A DNA stretch of 50,961 nt, from positions 1 through 50,961 of the forward strand of contig UWSI01000011.1 in assembly GCA_900541895.1 (NCBI GenBank), written 5' to 3'. The translations under genes were made by a program, and so were the position numbers. Positions 43,213 to 50,961 of this stretch are shown here, one piece after another (the first letter of the stretch is position 1; the number at the start of each line of letters is the position of its first letter). Source of the DNA: an uncultured Actinomyces sp. (lineage in GTDB: Bacteria > Actinomycetota > Actinomycetes > Actinomycetales > Actinomycetaceae). The notes under the pieces are model-generated. The model did no database searches. It saw nothing but the letters and a program-made list of their open reading frames with translations, and was not told the origin of the DNA.

Positions 43213-44007
43213 ATGACCGCTATTCCTTCACCCACTACTCAGCGCCACGCCGCAGGGCCACACCAAGACTGGCCTCGTTTACCAAAGGACGCCGAGCGCT
43301 ACCTAGACTCCCCTACTGCGGGCACTCTTCCCGCAGATATCCCGGGAGGCAGGCACCCAATCGTGGACGCGCTCGAACTTCACCCGGTAAACGGAACGCG
43401 CGCGACTGATCCGGTCCCCAACGGCTTCGAGGTTCTCTACCTTGCCGCAGGTTGCTTCTGGGGTGTTGAACGTATCTTCTGGCGCCAGAAGGGCGTGTGG
43501 GCAACGGCTGTGGGCTACATGGGCGGCGGAAATGCAAACCCCACCTACCGAGAGGTGTGTACAGGACGCACGGGCCACGCTGAGACCGTTGCTGTTGTCT
43601 ACGACCCTTCCGTAACCGGCGAAGGCGGAGCGAGCCTGATCAAAACCTTCTTCGAGAACCACGATTCCACTCGCCCCAACCGTCATGGGAACGACGTGGG
43701 CACTCAGTACCGCAGCGCGATTTGGGTGACGACGCCGAGGCAGGCTGAGGTGGCATCGCTTCTGCGCGGTGCGTGGGTGGCTGAGTTGGAACGCGCGGTG
43801 CCGGGGGCCCGCTGCTATACAACGATTGGCGAGGCCGGGGCCTGCTTTGCCCAGTCAGGTGGCCCTTTCTATCTGGCCGAGGACTACCACCAGGCCTACT
43901 TAGAAAAGAATCCCGATGGCTATTGCAATCACGGGCCAAATGGCGTGAGCTGCCCCGTGGGCATCCTCAATATGCCCGCGCAAGTAAACATCGAACCACC
44001 GAGGTAG
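43213..44007 (+). CDS. msrA: Peptide methionine sulfoxide reductase A
   Basis: Reduces methionine-S-sulfoxide in proteins. 264 aa. Catalytic GCFWG is in LAAGCFWGVERIFW; YREVCTGRTGHAETVAVVYDP and GTQYRSAIW follow, and the C-terminal region keeps EDYHQAYLEKNPDGYCNHGP with the resolving Cys. About 75 residues precede the core, longer than the usual MsrA N-terminus but without a signal peptide. ATG has AAGGAG upstream. Confidence 0.94.
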   Translation: MTAIPSPTTQRHAAGPHQDWPRLPKDAERYLDSPTAGTLPADIPGGRHPIVDALELHPVNGTRATDPVPNGFEVLYLAAGCFWGVERIFWRQKGVWATAVGYMGGGNANPTYREVCTGRTGHAETVAVVYDPSVTGEGGASLIKTFFENHDSTRPNRHGNDVGTQYRSAIWVTTPRQAEVASLLRGAWVAELERAVPGARCYTTIGEAGACFAQSGGPFYLAEDYHQAYLEKNPDGYCNHGPNGVSCPVGILNMPAQVNIEPPR

Positions 44008-44119
44008 AGATTCATGCGCTGTGCAGTGTGCTGCGGATATTTTGGGCTTGAGAGAGCCGCGATGTCCGATGCCACATTTCTCAGTCTCTATTGAGAGCAG
44101 CCCCAATACTGGAACAAAT

Positions 44120-44154
44120 AATTCGGGGGAGGCAATTTCTGCCTCCCCCGAATT
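44120..44154. terminator. Bidirectional terminator between msrA and the permease gene
   Basis: AATTCGGGGGAGGCA (44120-44134) and TGCCTCCCCCGAATT (44140-44154) are perfect 15-bp arms between converging genes. The 112 bp between msrA and the hairpin (44008-44119) hold nothing else recognisable. Confidence 0.85.
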
Positions 44155-44173
44155 GCGTTTAACAGCTAGCGAC

Positions 44174-45694
44174 TCATGCCTCTTCAGGCGTAATGGTCAC
44201 GCCCTCAACGTCCATTTCGTCCAAGCTGACTGTACGGTCCTTCTTCACCAGGTGGTAGCCCAACCAGATGAGTAAGAAAATCGGAAGGCCGATGTACGAG
44301 GAGGCAACCTGCAGGAGCTGACCACGGAAGACGGCCTCGTAATTCTGGCCCAGCAGAACGATCAAGCACATGGTGAAGGCCAAGATCGGACCGAAGGGGA
44401 AGAAGGGCGCCTTGTAGGGAAGCTCGTCAAGGGAGCGCCCCTGCTTGACATATGCCCTGCGGAAACGCCAGTGGCATGCCGCAATACCCAGCCAGACGAT
44501 GAATCCGGAGAGGCCTGAAACGTTGAGCAACCACGTGTAAGCGGTGTCTTCACTCACCAGTGCCGCAACGAATCCCAGTGCACCAACAGCCGAGGTCGCG
44601 AGCATTGCGTAGATCGGCACACCATGGCTTGTGACCTTTCCAAAGAAGCGAGGAGCCTGGCCGCTCAGTGCCATCGAGTGAAGCATACGAGTGGATGCGT
44701 AGAGTCCAGAGTTTCCTGCGGAGAGAATCGCGGTCAAAATGACGGCGTTCATGACGGCTGCCGCGGCAGCAACACCCATACGCTCAAAGACCAAGGTAAA
44801 GGGCGAGTATGCAATATCCGAGGCAGAATCGCGCAGCAGGTTCGGATCGGTGAAAGGAATCAGAGTGCCGATGATGGCGATCGCACCGATGTAGAAGAAC
44901 ATGATGCGCCAGAACACGGTCTTGATTGCGCGAGGCACATCGCGGCGAGGATTAGACGATTCGCCTGCTGCAACACCGACAAGTTCGGTTCCTTGGAAGG
45001 AGAAGCCTGCAATCATGAAGACTGAGATGATGGCCAAGAATCCACCGTGGAAGGGAGCATCGCCGGTCGTCCAGTTCTGCACTCCCGGAGAGTCGTTGAA
45101 GATTCCGAAGATCATCAGGGTGCCAGAAATCAGGAAGATGACGACGGTGATGACCTTGATCAGGGCGAACCAGAATTCTGCCTCGCCATAGACACGGGCA
45201 CTCAAGGCATTAAGAACAGTCAGTAAGACAAGGAAGGAAATCGCCCAAACCCACGAGGGAACATCTGGCAACCAGTAAGACATCACCAATCCCGATGCCA
45301 CAAGTTCAGCTGCGACGGTAATCGCCCAGTTGAACCAGTAGTTCCAGCCCATTGCAAAACCGAATGAAGGGCTAACGAAACGCGTGGCGTAGGTCTGGAA
45401 AGATCCTGCGACGGGCATGTGTGCGCTCATCTCACCAAGAGACTGCATGAGCAGAAGGACCATGAGGCCAATAACGGCGTAGGCAGCCAAAGCACCGCCG
45501 GGGCCAGCCGTTGAGATTGTTGCGCCTGAGGCGACGAAGAGGCCGGTACCGATCGCGCCACCGATCGCGATCATCTGCATGTGGCGTGCCGATAAACCAC
45601 GCTTAAGTTCCGTGCGCTGGGGCTTGTCCTTGGACTGGACCTGCTGGTCAGTCTCAAGGTTCACTTCCATTGCACTGGGGTTCGGCGTTTCCAT
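44174..45694 (-). CDS. lysP: Amino acid permease, APC superfamily, LysP-like
   Basis: 506-aa proton-coupled amino acid importer with twelve TM segments. N-terminal RGLSARHMQMIAIGGAIGTGLFVASG is the AAT-family signature, and the LVFERMGVAAAAAVMNAVILTAILSAGNSGLYASTRMLHSMA block is like LysP (lysine-specific permease). A hydrophilic N-terminal tail of about 30 residues precedes TM1. AAAGGAG eight nt before the ATG supports the start. Substrate specificity for lysine is inferred from pattern only; related basic or neutral amino acids are possible. Confidence 0.88.
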   Translation of the reverse strand: METPNPSAMEVNLETDQQVQSKDKPQRTELKRGLSARHMQMIAIGGAIGTGLFVASGATISTAGPGGALAAYAVIGLMVLLLMQSLGEMSAHMPVAGSFQTYATRFVSPSFGFAMGWNYWFNWAITVAAELVASGLVMSYWLPDVPSWVWAISFLVLLTVLNALSARVYGEAEFWFALIKVITVVIFLISGTLMIFGIFNDSPGVQNWTTGDAPFHGGFLAIISVFMIAGFSFQGTELVGVAAGESSNPRRDVPRAIKTVFWRIMFFYIGAIAIIGTLIPFTDPNLLRDSASDIAYSPFTLVFERMGVAAAAAVMNAVILTAILSAGNSGLYASTRMLHSMALSGQAPRFFGKVTSHGVPIYAMLATSAVGALGFVAALVSEDTAYTWLLNVSGLSGFIVWLGIAACHWRFRRAYVKQGRSLDELPYKAPFFPFGPILAFTMCLIVLLGQNYEAVFRGQLLQVASSYIGLPIFLLIWLGYHLVKKDRTVSLDEMDVEGVTITPEEA

Positions 45695-45922
45695 GCCGCA
45701 CGCTCCTTTGGTTTATCGGTCCGCGGCCGGACGCCGCCGACTCTGGTTCCATTAGTGTGACATCCAATGACCTATCTTTTCCAATTTGTTTACCTTTTGG
45801 ACGCGATTGTGAGGGAATTAATATCCATGTTACTTCGCCAACATATTCAACCAGAAACCCTAAGAATGGCAGTATCCTTGAGAAAAATAGACATATCCCC
45901 CAACCGTATGATTGGAATAATT

Positions 45923-46639
45923 ATGAGGCGAAACCTTCCGAAGATGTTATGGGTATGCAGCCTGTCTCTTTCAGCACTCTGCATTGGCAGTGCAAGTTAC
46001 GCAACCCCTACCCTCAGCATCGACGAAAGCTACGACTTCAGCACGCCTTCGCACATGAGTTACACAGCATCTATCACCGATGCGTCAGGGACAACCCTCA
46101 CGGAAGACACGTGCAGCAAGCTCCAGCTCGGTGGAGATACCCCCATTTTTATGTCCAACGGATCAGCTCATACATGCAGGATTTCAGCAGATTATGAGGG
46201 ATCAACGCTCTCACAGTTCCTGACCGTCACCGAGAAAGGTTTTTCTTTCACATCCCAAACGTCAATAATCTTGGCGGGAATCACCGACGGTGCTAATACA
46301 AGCGGCGATAGCCCAACAGTCAACATCAACGTCCAATTCCCCGAGGGATACGTACCAACATCCGCCGATACTTCAGGAGAAGTTGATCCAGCCAAGCGAG
46401 CAGTGCATTGGACCAATGCACCTTCCATAGTCAGTGCCACTGGAGAGGTCGACTCTACACAACAAGCGGCTCCTTCGGCATCGACCAATGATGATCAGTC
46501 TTCTTCCCAAGGCGAAAGCCGAGGGGTACCAGCGAAGTACATTGCTATTGGAGTCTCCTTCCTTGCGTCGATCATCGTTTTGACCACCAGACTACGCAGG
46601 GGAAAGGATTGTCGACCTGCCCAGCACCAACAGCGCTAG
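45923..46639 (+). CDS. LppM-like surface protein, array copy 1 (no repeat tail)
   Basis: First of five tandem paralogues. 238 aa: signal peptide (about 1-27, cut near ASYA), an ectodomain starting TPTLSIDESYDFSTPSHMSY, Cys64 and Cys85, a VNINVQFPEGYVPTSADTSGEVDPAKRAVHWTNAP block that matches the FPxxV...W core of the mycobacterial LppM domain, one TM helix near 208-225 and a short basic tail. The start at ATG 45923 follows the signal-peptide pattern of the other copies; the longer frame from 45767 has no signal peptide. Its ribosome binding site is weak. Unlike later copies it lacks the Ser-rich linker and the QYP tail. Confidence 0.78.
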   Translation: MRRNLPKMLWVCSLSLSALCIGSASYATPTLSIDESYDFSTPSHMSYTASITDASGTTLTEDTCSKLQLGGDTPIFMSNGSAHTCRISADYEGSTLSQFLTVTEKGFSFTSQTSIILAGITDGANTSGDSPTVNINVQFPEGYVPTSADTSGEVDPAKRAVHWTNAPSIVSATGEVDSTQQAAPSASTNDDQSSSQGESRGVPAKYIAIGVSFLASIIVLTTRLRRGKDCRPAQHQQR

Positions 46640-46751
46640 CTAGGGGCTTTTCCCATTTCAAGTACTCTCACGTCGATACAAAACTGGATCATCTGGCGCC
46701 GGTTCTGTATTCTGTCTTCGCTTTAAACATCACATATAGAGGGGGCGATTT

Positions 46752-47570
46752 ATGAAGCGCCGTATTTTTGGATCTCTTGGAGCTATCGCAATCACCGGGG
46801 CGTTGGCCTTGTCTGCTGGTACTGCCAGCGCTGATTCCACCATCACTCTTGAAGAGGAGTACAACTTCTCTTCTGCAACAAAGATGACCTACACCTTAAG
46901 GATGAGCGATTCTTCGGGCACCGTGGTCACGAAGGAGGCGTGTGAGAAGGCGCAATCATCTGGTGCAAATACAGTTTTTAAGCAGGTGAATTCCAGCACT
47001 ACCTGCGCAATCTTCCAAGACGCTCCTTCTGACGAAGTCGCAAAAATCCTGAAGGTCAGCGACGATACTTTCACTTTCGAATCACAGAGTCGCTCTGTTT
47101 TAACCGGTCTCGGTTCCCGCATGGGCATTGAAAACATGAAGGTGATCGCGACATTCCCCAAGGGATACAGGATCGAGTCTGCAGTTGTTCCAGACGGTGG
47201 TGACACGCAGATTGCCCCAACCGGCGATTCGGTTACCTGGATCAATGTGTCAACGGATGTACATACCGAAGGCAAGATCTATTCATCTTCGCCATCCTCG
47301 ACAAAGTGGATCCTCCTGCTGATCCTTGGAGTTGTTGTTATTGGCGGCATTGGTGCGTTCGTTGTCGTGAGCAACCGCAAGAAGAAAGCCCAGCCGCAAA
47401 CCGGCCAATTCCCGCTCCCACCCCTCGGAGGCCAGTACCCCGCACCGACCGGACAGCCCCAGTCAGGTGTTTCCCCCTCGCAGGATCAATACCCGCAGGC
47501 TCCGCAGCAACCTGAGCAGGGCCAAGTTCCTGAACAAGGAGAGCAGCCAGGTCAGTACCCCCAAGCCTGA
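46752..47570 (+). CDS. LppM-like surface protein, array copy 2 (short repeat tail)
   Basis: 272 aa. MKRR start with AGGGGG upstream; signal peptide cut near ASAD. Ectodomain begins STITLEEEYNFSSATKMTY; Cys64/Cys85 with 20 residues between, as in copy 1; VIATFPKGYRIESAVVPDGGD...VTWINV is the LppM core. A short Ser-rich linker, then the TM helix WILLLILGVVVIGGIGAFVVV (about 187-207), a positively charged stop-transfer SNRKKKAQPQ, and a tail with three QYP repeats ending PGQYPQA. The signal peptide plus single TM predicts the ectodomain outside and the tail inside. Confidence 0.85.
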   Translation: MKRRIFGSLGAIAITGALALSAGTASADSTITLEEEYNFSSATKMTYTLRMSDSSGTVVTKEACEKAQSSGANTVFKQVNSSTTCAIFQDAPSDEVAKILKVSDDTFTFESQSRSVLTGLGSRMGIENMKVIATFPKGYRIESAVVPDGGDTQIAPTGDSVTWINVSTDVHTEGKIYSSSPSSTKWILLLILGVVVIGGIGAFVVVSNRKKKAQPQTGQFPLPPLGGQYPAPTGQPQSGVSPSQDQYPQAPQQPEQGQVPEQGEQPGQYPQA

Positions 47571-47590
47571 GCAATACTCGTGATACATAC

Positions 47591-47630
47591 GGTGGGTGGC
47601 GCACTATATACGCGCCACCCACCACACTTT
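47591..47630 (+). terminator. Terminator of array copy 2
   Basis: GGTGGGTGGCGC (47591-47602) pairs with GCGCCACCCACC (47612-47623), followed by ACACTTTT. 20 bp after the stop. Confidence 0.8.
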
Positions 47631-47746
47631 TGCACTCAATTCAGCTTCTTTAAAGCCTTTCGTTATTCAAACGATACTCAATTCGTCACAGCCCTTAATT
47701 ACTGCTTATCCTGTGAACAAGCTTCCCTCTAGGCAAAGGAACTCTC

Positions 47747-48766
47747 ATGAAGCGACGCACGATCGGGGCAGCAGGCACCCTGGCACTCACAGCCAGCCTC
47801 GTGTTGGCAACAGGACCAGCTTTCGCTGACGAACCACCTCTCGGCGTGGACGAGACCTACGATTTCGCCTCTGCAACTCAGTTGAGCTACATCCAGCATT
47901 ACAGGGACAGCTCAAAAACTTTGATTACAGAGCAAACATGCAGCTACATTTCAAGCACTAACTCGGACCTCAAAACCAAGTTCCACACAGAAGGCTCAGT
48001 GAACGTCTGTGATGTAATCACCGAGGTTAAGGATACTGATATCGATGAGTTCTTGGAGGTCTCTGGAAACAACTTCACCTTCACTTCCGAGTCTGATGGC
48101 GTGTTGAAGTCCCTGTCTAAAGAGTTCCCCAACGGCAAATTTGACAGCATTGGGAAGGTGACTGCGAAGTTCGCTGGAGGCTTGGTTCCCAGTTCCGCTG
48201 ATAATGGTGGCACGATCGATAAGTCGACGGGCACAGTTACTTGGTCCAATGTCAAGATTAATGTCAAGGTGAAGGGCAGTACGGACGGTAAGGCAGCTGC
48301 TTCTTCCACAGCGAAGAGCGGTTCAACAAGCAGTGCCTCAGCTGACTCCGACTCCGCCAGCGCAGCATCCTCAACGCCTGATTCCACCTCGTCTTCCTCC
48401 TCTTCTGGTTCGAAGTGGATCCTCCTGCTGGTCCTGGCAGTCATCGTCATCGGTGGCATCGGTGCATTCGTTGTCATGAGCAACCGCAAGAAGGCCCAGC
48501 CCCAAGGCGGCCAATACCCACAGGGCCAGTACCCCGTCCAGCCCATGGGCGGCCAATACCCGCAACAGGGTCAGTACCTCGCACCCGGACAGTACCCGCA
48601 GGCACCTCAGCCCGGCCAGTACCCGGCACCCACAGGACAGCCCCAGCCCGGTCAATACCCCGAGCAGGGACAGTACCCGCAGGCGACTCAGTACCCGCAG
48701 GCACCTCAGCAGCCGGGGCAGTACCCTGAGCAAGGCCAGCAGCCGGGACAATACCCACAAGCCTGA
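47747..48766 (+). CDS. LppM-like surface protein, array copy 3 (long repeat tail)
   Basis: 339 aa. MKRRTIGAAGTLALTAS signal peptide cut near AFAD. Ectodomain begins EPPLGVDETYDFASATQLSY; Cys65/Cys88 (22 residues between). LppM core KVTAKFAGGLVPSSADNGGTIDKSTGTVTWSN. Then a Ser/Ala/Thr/Asp linker of about 60 residues, TM helix WILLLVLAVIVIGGIGAFVVM, SNRKKAQPQ, and a tail with ten QYP repeats. AAAGGA precedes the ATG. The distal tail and the terminator start are identical, base for base, to copy 4. Confidence 0.86.
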   Translation: MKRRTIGAAGTLALTASLVLATGPAFADEPPLGVDETYDFASATQLSYIQHYRDSSKTLITEQTCSYISSTNSDLKTKFHTEGSVNVCDVITEVKDTDIDEFLEVSGNNFTFTSESDGVLKSLSKEFPNGKFDSIGKVTAKFAGGLVPSSADNGGTIDKSTGTVTWSNVKINVKVKGSTDGKAAASSTAKSGSTSSASADSDSASAASSTPDSTSSSSSSGSKWILLLVLAVIVIGGIGAFVVMSNRKKAQPQGGQYPQGQYPVQPMGGQYPQQGQYLAPGQYPQAPQPGQYPAPTGQPQPGQYPEQGQYPQATQYPQAPQQPGQYPEQGQQPGQYPQA

Positions 48767-48942
48767 GCGGTTTTAGGCCAATAATTGAAATGGGTGGTGT
48801 GTAGAGCTTGCACACCACCCATTCACATTCGCAGCTTTCTTCAAACCACGGCATTTTCAGAATTTAAATGTCATCCAATTCGTCTGTATTCACAAATGCA
48901 TTTATTCTGTTGAATACATTCCCTCTGAACAAAGGAGCTCCC
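48767..48942 (+). repeat. 176-bp intergenic repeat, unit 1 (before copy 4)
   Basis: Same length as the spacer 49933-50108 and, by my manual count, 13 differences between them (about 93% identity). It carries the upstream gene's terminator, an inverted repeat TGTATTC (48885-48891) and GAATACA (48912-48918), and the AAAGGAG ribosome binding site. Confidence 0.88.
48789..48823 (+). terminator. Terminator of array copy 3
   Basis: AATGGGTGGTGTG (48789-48801) pairs with CACACCACCCATT (48811-48823). No U-tract of note; part of the repeated spacer. Confidence 0.7.
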
Positions 48943-49932
48943 ATGAAACGACGCTCAATTGGAGCTATCGCCATTCTTGCCATTGCAAGCTCTGTTGCGT
49001 TGGCAGCAGACCCTGCTTTCGCAGACCCAGAGATCGCCGTGGAAGAAATCTACGATTTCTCTTCTCCAACGGAAGCCAGCTACACACTGAGCACTATCGA
49101 TGTCAACGGAGTTCGCATCACCAAGGAGAATTGCGATAAGGCTCGACGAGGAACTGTGACTCCTACCTTCCGCACTGAAGGTTCATCGACGATCTGCGAC
49201 GTGACCCAGAAGATTTCAGGTAGCAACGTTAAAGAACTTCTCACAACTTCGGGGAGCAAATTTACTTTCACGTCCCAAAGTGACGATGCATTCAAGAAAC
49301 TATCAAAGACCATGGCGATCGATAAGATCCAAAAAGTAACTGCGAAGTTCGCGGGCGGCTTGGTTCCGACCTCTGCTGACAATGGTGGCACCATCGATAA
49401 AGCTGCAGGTACGGTCACGTGGACCGACGTGACGACTTCGCTCAAGGTCGAAGGCAGCACAAACGGCAAGGCAGCTGCTTCTTCATCAGCGAGCTCAACA
49501 GCGAAGAGTAGCTCAACAGCGAAGAGCAGTTCGACAAGCAGCGCCTCAGCAGACTCCGACTCCACCAGCAAAGCATCCTCGACACCTGACTCCACCTCTT
49601 CTTCCTCTTCCTCCGGCTCGAGGTGGATCCTCCTGCTGGTCCTGGCAGTCATCGTCATCGGTGGTATTGGCGCATTCGTTGTCATGAGCAACCGCAAGAA
49701 GGCCCAGCCCCAAAACGGCCAATACCCCGTCCAGCCCATGGGCGGCCAATACCCGCAACAGGGTCAGTACCCCGCACCCGGCCAGTACCCGGCACCCACA
49801 GGACAGCCCCAGCCCGGTCAATACCCCGAGCAGGGACAGTACCCGCAGGCGACTCAGTACCCGCAGGCACCTCAGCAGCCGGGGCAGTACCCTGAGCAAG
49901 GCCAGCAGCCGGGACAATACCCACAAGCCTGA
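48943..49932 (+). CDS. LppM-like surface protein, array copy 4 (long repeat tail)
   Basis: 329 aa from ATG 48943 (AAAGGAG at 48931-48937). The ATG at 48868 in the same frame is rejected because the matching codon before copy 5 is ACG. Signal peptide MKRRSIGAIAILAIASSVAL, ectodomain beginning PEIAVEEIYDFSSPTEASY, Cys64/Cys85 with the copy 1/2 spacing. The ectodomain differs strongly from copies 3 and 5, while the LppM core end, Ser-rich linker, TM helix and tail (nine QYP repeats) are almost the same as in copy 3. Confidence 0.86.
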   Translation: MKRRSIGAIAILAIASSVALAADPAFADPEIAVEEIYDFSSPTEASYTLSTIDVNGVRITKENCDKARRGTVTPTFRTEGSSTICDVTQKISGSNVKELLTTSGSKFTFTSQSDDAFKKLSKTMAIDKIQKVTAKFAGGLVPTSADNGGTIDKAAGTVTWTDVTTSLKVEGSTNGKAAASSSASSTAKSSSTAKSSSTSSASADSDSTSKASSTPDSTSSSSSSGSRWILLLVLAVIVIGGIGAFVVMSNRKKAQPQNGQYPVQPMGGQYPQQGQYPAPGQYPAPTGQPQPGQYPEQGQYPQATQYPQAPQQPGQYPEQGQQPGQYPQA

Positions 49933-50108
49933 GCGGTTTTAGGCCAATAATTGAAATGGGTGGTGTACAGAGCTTGCACACCACCCATTCACATTCGCGG
50001 CGATCTTCAGGCCACGACATTTTCAGAATTTAAACGTCATCGAATTCGTCTGTATTCACAAATGCATTTATTCTGTTGAATACATACCCTCTAAACAAAG
50101 GAACTCCC
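49933..50108 (+). repeat. 176-bp intergenic repeat, unit 2 (before copy 5)
   Basis: About 93% identical to 48767-48942, same length. TGTATTC (50051-50057) and GAATACA (50078-50084) and the AAAGGA ribosome binding site are kept. Confidence 0.88.
49955..49989 (+). terminator. Terminator of array copy 4
   Basis: AATGGGTGGTGT (49955-49966) pairs with ACACCACCCATT (49978-49989). Two loop-side bases differ from the copy 3 version. Confidence 0.7.
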
Positions 50109-50961
50109 ATGAAACGACGCTCAATTGGAGCTATCGGCATCCTTGCCATTGCAAGCTCTTTTGCGTTGGCAGCAGGCCCTGCTTTCGCTGACGAACCGCG
50201 TCTCGGCTTGGACGAGACCTACGATTTCACCTCTGCAACTCAGTTGAGCTACATCCAGCATTATAGGGACAGCTCAAAAACTTTGCTGACAGAGCAAACA
50301 TGCAACGTAATTTCAACCAATAACCCAGAGCTCAGCACCAAGTTCCATACAGAAGGCTCAGTTAACGTCTGTGACGTGATCAGCCAGGCCAACGACACTG
50401 ATATCAATGAGTTCTTGGAGGTCTCTGGAAACAACTTCACCTTCACTTCCGAGTCTGATGTCGTGTTGAAGCTCCTGCCTGAAATGTTCCCCGGCTACAA
50501 CTTTGACAGCATTGGGAAGGTGACTGCGAAGTTTGCTGGCGGCTTGGTTCCCAGTTCTGCCGATAATGGCGGTACGATCGACAAGTCAACGGGTACGGTC
50601 ACGTGGTCGAACGTCAAGACCGCTGTCAAGGTCGAAGGCAGCACGAACGGCAAGGCAGCTGCTTCTTCCACAGCGAAGAGCAGTTCGACAAGCAGCGCCT
50701 CAGCAGACTCCGACTCCACCAGCAAAGCATCCTCGACACCTGACTCCACCTCGTCTTCCTCCTCTTCCGGCTCGAGGTGGATCTTCCTGCTGGTCCTGGC
50801 AGTCATCGTCATCGGTGGCATTGGCGCATTCGTTGTCATGAGCAACCGCAAGAAGGCCCAGACCCAAGGCGGCCAATACCCACAGGGCCAGTTCCCCGGC
50901 CAGCCCATGGGCGGCCAGTACCCCGCACCCGGACAGTACCCGCAGGCACCTCAGCAGCCTC
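50109..50961 (+). CDS. LppM-like surface protein, array copy 5 (mosaic, 3'-truncated by window edge)
   Basis: 284 codons visible; the frame is open at the window end. Signal peptide MKRRSIGAIGILAIASSFAL is that of copy 4 with few changes, but from FADEPRLGLDETYDF onward the ectodomain follows copy 3 (Cys65/Cys88; EFLEVSGNNFTFTSESD shared exactly). The linker TSKASSTPDSTSSSSSSGSRW returns to copy 4. TM WIFLLVLAVIVIGGIGAFVVM, then SNRKKAQTQ and the start of a QYP tail. Confidence 0.85.
   Translation, partial: MKRRSIGAIGILAIASSFALAAGPAFADEPRLGLDETYDFTSATQLSYIQHYRDSSKTLLTEQTCNVISTNNPELSTKFHTEGSVNVCDVISQANDTDINEFLEVSGNNFTFTSESDVVLKLLPEMFPGYNFDSIGKVTAKFAGGLVPSSADNGGTIDKSTGTVTWSNVKTAVKVEGSTNGKAAASSTAKSSSTSSASADSDSTSKASSTPDSTSSSSSSGSRWIFLLVLAVIVIGGIGAFVVMSNRKKAQTQGGQYPQGQFPGQPMGGQYPAPGQYPQAPQQP

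Noticed and set aside
48480..48766. Regular short repeats suggesting a CRISPR-like array
   Set aside because: The repeats are in-frame codons for GQYP-type motifs at the end of a coding sequence; no spacer structure and no cas genes.
48868..48942. Upstream ATG as start of array copy 4
   Set aside because: It lies in the intergenic repeat; the matching position before copy 5 reads ACG, and the AAAGGAG plus signal peptide begin at 48943.

Overview
The window looks like chromosomal DNA of a moderately high-GC actinobacterium, probably an Actinomycetaceae member (Actinomyces/Schaalia type). This is inferred from gene content: DUF3097, an actinobacterial-type LeuA, HrcA/DnaJ with a CIRCE element, Zur next to glycyl-tRNA synthetase and UppS/RecO, LppM-like proteins, and type VII secretion-like small proteins. 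Species cannot be set from sequence reading alone. No rRNA, tRNA, insertion sequence, integrase or CRISPR array was seen.

Layout. 1-2.5 kb: the 3' part of a DUF853/HerA-like ATPase gene, then dps. 2.5-6.1 kb (minus): glyQS-dus-aroD, tightly packed. 6.3-11.5 kb (plus): an accessory island of seven short genes in which a two-gene module (three-TM protein A plus EspG-like protein B) occurs twice around a 433-aa glycine-zipper protein C, with a decayed scrap of a third A gene between B and C, and a 100-aa WXG100-sized protein D at the end. 11.6-13.6 kb (minus): a YtrA-type GntR regulator, ABC ATPase and membrane protein, with an 11-bp-arm palindromic operator. 13.8-18.8 kb: malEFG-type sugar ABC importer (no ATPase gene) divergent from a LacI-family regulator. 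18.8-22.6 kb (plus): zinc uptake znuA-znuC-znuB, zur and a DedA protein; znuA has two Zur/Fur-type boxes over a promoter that predicts a leaderless mRNA.

22.7-42.6 kb is mostly a conserved minus-strand housekeeping run: lepA-trmB, MFS-hemW, DUF3097, hrcA-dnaJ-rsmE-phoH-ybeY-corC-era, thrE, leuA, recO-uppS, interrupted by one plus-strand DyP peroxidase gene. Then rpsT and msrA (plus) and a LysP-like permease (minus).

45.9-50.96 kb holds a tandem array of five paralogous surface proteins (the last cut by the window edge). Each has a signal peptide, an LppM-like ectodomain with a conserved Cys pair and one TM helix; copies 2-5 add a QYP-rich tail predicted to be cytoplasmic. Copies 3-5 have nearly identical stalks, TM segments and tails but different ectodomains (copies 3 and 4 share a 190-bp identical block; two 176-bp spacers are about 93% identical), and copy 5 is a visible mosaic of copies 3 and 4. 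This array and the 6.3-11.5 kb island are the least explained parts of the window.
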